From: Pycnopodia helianthoides
Taxonomy: Eukaryota > Echinodermata > Asteroidea > Forcipulatida > Asteriidae
DNA length: 64,000 nt
Reading direction: 5' to 3'
Assembly (NCBI GenBank): GCA_032158295.1
Contig: CM063259.1
Location: 14,530,064 to 14,594,063 of the forward strand
In this document: positions 62,224 to 64,000 of the stretch, piece after piece
How the letters are laid out: each line of letters begins with the position of its first letter
How positions within the stretch are numbered: position 1 is the stretch's first letter
Translations under genes and position numbers: made by a program
The notes under the pieces: model-generated
The model's database searches: none
What the model was told of the DNA's origin: nothing
What the model saw: the letters and a program-made list of their open reading frames with translations, nothing else

Positions 62224-63355
62224 ATGAAGACAGAAGATGATGCAAGCATGGAAAAGGGAGGATATCACTTTTGCTCTCCTAAGACCTTTGCGAAAATGTA
62301 TGCATGTCTCTTTATTTTGCAACTGCAGCTCGTGTTACTTCAAACCGTGTCGTCGCAAGTAACTTCGTCATATTGTTTGCGTCATCTGGAAAGAGAGTTT
62401 CTATCTGCAGAAAATAAAGAATTGCGGCAAGTTTCCTACCGGCAGACTGTTACACGATCTCACGTCCACTGTGTGAGCTATTGCCATGCTGATCCTCGGT
62501 GCCTGTCAGTCGATTACCACATTGGCAATCGCTTATGTGATCTGAATAATGCTACCAGAGCTCGTATCCGACCACTTCATTACACACTATGGGAGTGTGT
62601 ACTTTGATGCCGATGTAGACACGCCTCTCTCCTGACCTGACCCCAAACCCTCTACACTACCTGATACACCTACCACCCCATTTCAACCTCGTTACAGCAG
62701 TTGCAAGACTACTTGAAGTAGGTCATATCGCGAGTGGTATCTTCACAATATTCCCCGTTGGCTTTAGTGGTGGTCTAGGGTGTACTGTGACATGGAGACC
62801 GATGGCGGGGGATGGATCGTCATCCAGAAGCGTCTTGACGGTAGCGTGGACTTTTACCGCGACTGGAATGACTATCGTGTCGGTTTTGGTGACTTGGAGA
62901 GTGAGTTCTGGCTCGGGAACGACAATCTCCGCGGTCTGACTGAATCTGAGGGAATGTGGCAGCTGAGATTTGACTTCGAAAACTGGTCGGATGGGCAAGC
63001 CTGGTCAGAATATGAAGGTTTTCGTATTTCTGGAGAAAACTTTCGGCTTGATGTGAAATCGTACAACGAAGAAAGCACTGCAGGGGACTCTATCCTAAAT
63101 GTCAACAACGAGCGGTACAAACACGATGGCATGATGTTCTCCACGAAAGACAAGCAAAATGACAATGACCGTAACGGTTGTGCTGAAAGATACCATGGGG
63201 CTTGGTGGTACAACGACTGCTTTGAGTCTACTCTGAACGGTCGGTACTACGAAGGTAGGACAGACAAGAACGAGCGGGATGGTATAAACTGGAACACTTG
63301 GAACAATAAGGAGTCACTGAAGACATGTGTGATGAAAATCCGTCTTGTACCTTAA
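62224..63355 (+). CDS. Secreted PAN-like plus fibrinogen-domain protein, frame-disrupted centre
   Basis: The first part (62,224-62,594) carries a hydrophobic signal segment (FILQLQLVLLQTVSS), cleaner if translation starts at the Met codon at 62,296. A Cys-rich PAN/apple-like module follows (CVSYCHADPRCLSVDY and LCDLNNATR). The last part (62,780-63,355) is the bulk of a fibrinogen-related domain: VYCDMETDGGGWIVIQKRLD, the calcium-site region DKQNDNDRNGCAERYHGAWW, and the end TCVMKIRLVP. Proteins of this form (ficolin/tachylectin-like) are extracellular, and many bind acetylated sugars in innate immunity. No coiled coil or collagen repeat is seen. The 62,595-62,779 stretch is out of frame. The gene could be intronless with consensus errors, a recent pseudogene, or spliced with donor GTGTGT at 62,595 and acceptor CTAG at 62,778, which keeps frame but drops the start of the fibrinogen domain. 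Confidence 0.75.
62595..62779 (+). other. Frame-disrupted linker and N-terminal part of the fibrinogen domain
   Basis: Peptide traces in successive frames form an expected order: VYFDADVDTPLS, PDPKPSTLPDTPTTPFQPRY with SSCK, YLK, GHIASGIFTIFPVGF, then VYCDM in the next ORF. The Cys and SGIFTI pattern is the normal beginning of a fibrinogen domain. Each frame change would be resolved by one extra base, mostly next to a G run, and one TGA interrupts the linker. Confidence 0.7.
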
Positions 63356-63750
63356 AGGTGCTGCATACGTTTGGTAATTGGAGCCCACTGATTGTGTTAA
63401 TCCTATATAAATGTAGGTACATACAATAAAACTAACCTGTGAAAATTTCACTTCAAAAGGTGGTCGCGTTTTTGAGATATCACCGAAAAACCGGAGCGAA
63501 TATTTTTCCACGCAGGAAGAATATTCCCCATAGGAATACACAGTCTGAGAAGCGTTTCTGTCAGAAACGCTTCTCAGATTCAAATTTTGGGGAATAAAAA
63601 GTGATACACTTTCCATAACCGTAGTAATTCGAAGTGAAAAGTTTCTCAGAATTCATTATACTACCCAACATTGCTGTACTTCTTACCAAGTAAGTTTTTA
63701 TTGCAATTAATTTTCATAGTCATTACCAAACGTGTACTGTGCCTTTCAAA
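63355..63750. mobile_element. TTAA-type MITE, family D, copy at the gene end
   Basis: AAAGGTGCTGCATACGTTTGG at the left and CCAAACGTGTACTGTGCCTTT at the right. It starts at the stop codon of the fibrinogen-domain gene, so the element forms the immediate 3' UTR. Confidence 0.8.
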
Positions 63751-63759
63751 AGCAAACTT

Positions 63760-64000
63760 ATGAACTAGAACTGTTCACCATGGTCAGCGCGCCTTTATCA
63801 AACCCGCACCTGCCATTTTCAATAAACTCCCTGCCCGGTCAAACCACAAATTTTAACACTTTCAAGAGGAGAACTGAAATCTCATTTGCTTCGCTAATCA
63901 TTACAGTTTAACGCTTGAGCATAAACTTGTGTTTATCACACTGCTTGTTTTGTGTCGAAGGCACCTTGATGGGTTTCCGGATAATGTAGTAGTAGTATTA
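63760..64000 (+). mobile_element. Decayed LINE 3' end
   Basis: Frame fragments such as FNKLPARSNHKF and TFKRRTEISF resemble the ORF2 C-terminus pattern seen at 39.1 and 40.1 kb. It ends in GTAGTAGTAGTATTA at the window edge. Confidence 0.5.

Overview
The window is AT-rich animal nuclear DNA. It has long introns with GT-AG splice sites, dense short inverted-repeat elements, tRNA-derived SINEs, and decayed LINE tails ending in ATT repeats. No bacterial-style operons, rRNA or CRISPR locus is present. The gene content (a TRIP12 orthologue and a fibrinogen-domain lectin-like gene) and the style of the repeats suggest a marine deuterostome invertebrate, most likely an echinoderm and perhaps a sea star. 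The species-level guess is inference from repeat style. Layout: bases 1-17,930 hold no recognisable protein gene. They contain a CpG-richer patch near 1.95-2.12 kb that may be the TRIP12 promoter and 5' noncoding exon, a telomere-like array inside an inverted repeat (8.05-8.59 kb), a 201-bp tandem duplication (10.6-11.0 kb), a ~97-bp satellite (14.8-15.5 kb) and many MITEs. Bases 18,002-56,923 (+) are one gene, the HECT E3 ubiquitin ligase TRIP12. I could place 41 coding exons in order by their consensus splice sites, matching phases and unbroken similarity to the vertebrate protein as I know it. They encode about 2,199 residues: a disordered basic/Ser-rich N-terminus, an armadillo-like region, a WWE domain, a second disordered stretch, a long middle region, and the HECT domain with its catalytic Cys in the last exon. 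Two exons (2 and 29) each carry one apparent single-base deletion. All other exons are intact, so consensus error or an allelic indel is likelier than a dead gene. Bases 56,924-62,000 are the 3' UTR and intergenic DNA, with MITEs and a miRNA-precursor-like hairpin at 61.44-61.53 kb. Bases 62,224-63,355 (+) encode a secreted protein with a PAN-like module and a fibrinogen-related domain, but the join between the two modules is frame-disrupted. The window ends in a decayed LINE tail. The most unusual signal is that many TRIP12 exon-intron borders have been copied in tandem into the neighbouring intron: donors of exons 13, 20, 39 and 40, the acceptor of exon 36, bodies of exons 30, 34 and 38, and minisatellites grown from exons 13 and probably 38. 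I know of no description of this as a recurrent property of one gene. Other notable structures are a telomere-like array carried between inverted repeats, a piggyBac-like MITE carrying eight regularly spaced copies of a ~21-bp motif, and TTAA-bounded MITEs joined end to end at a shared TTAA.
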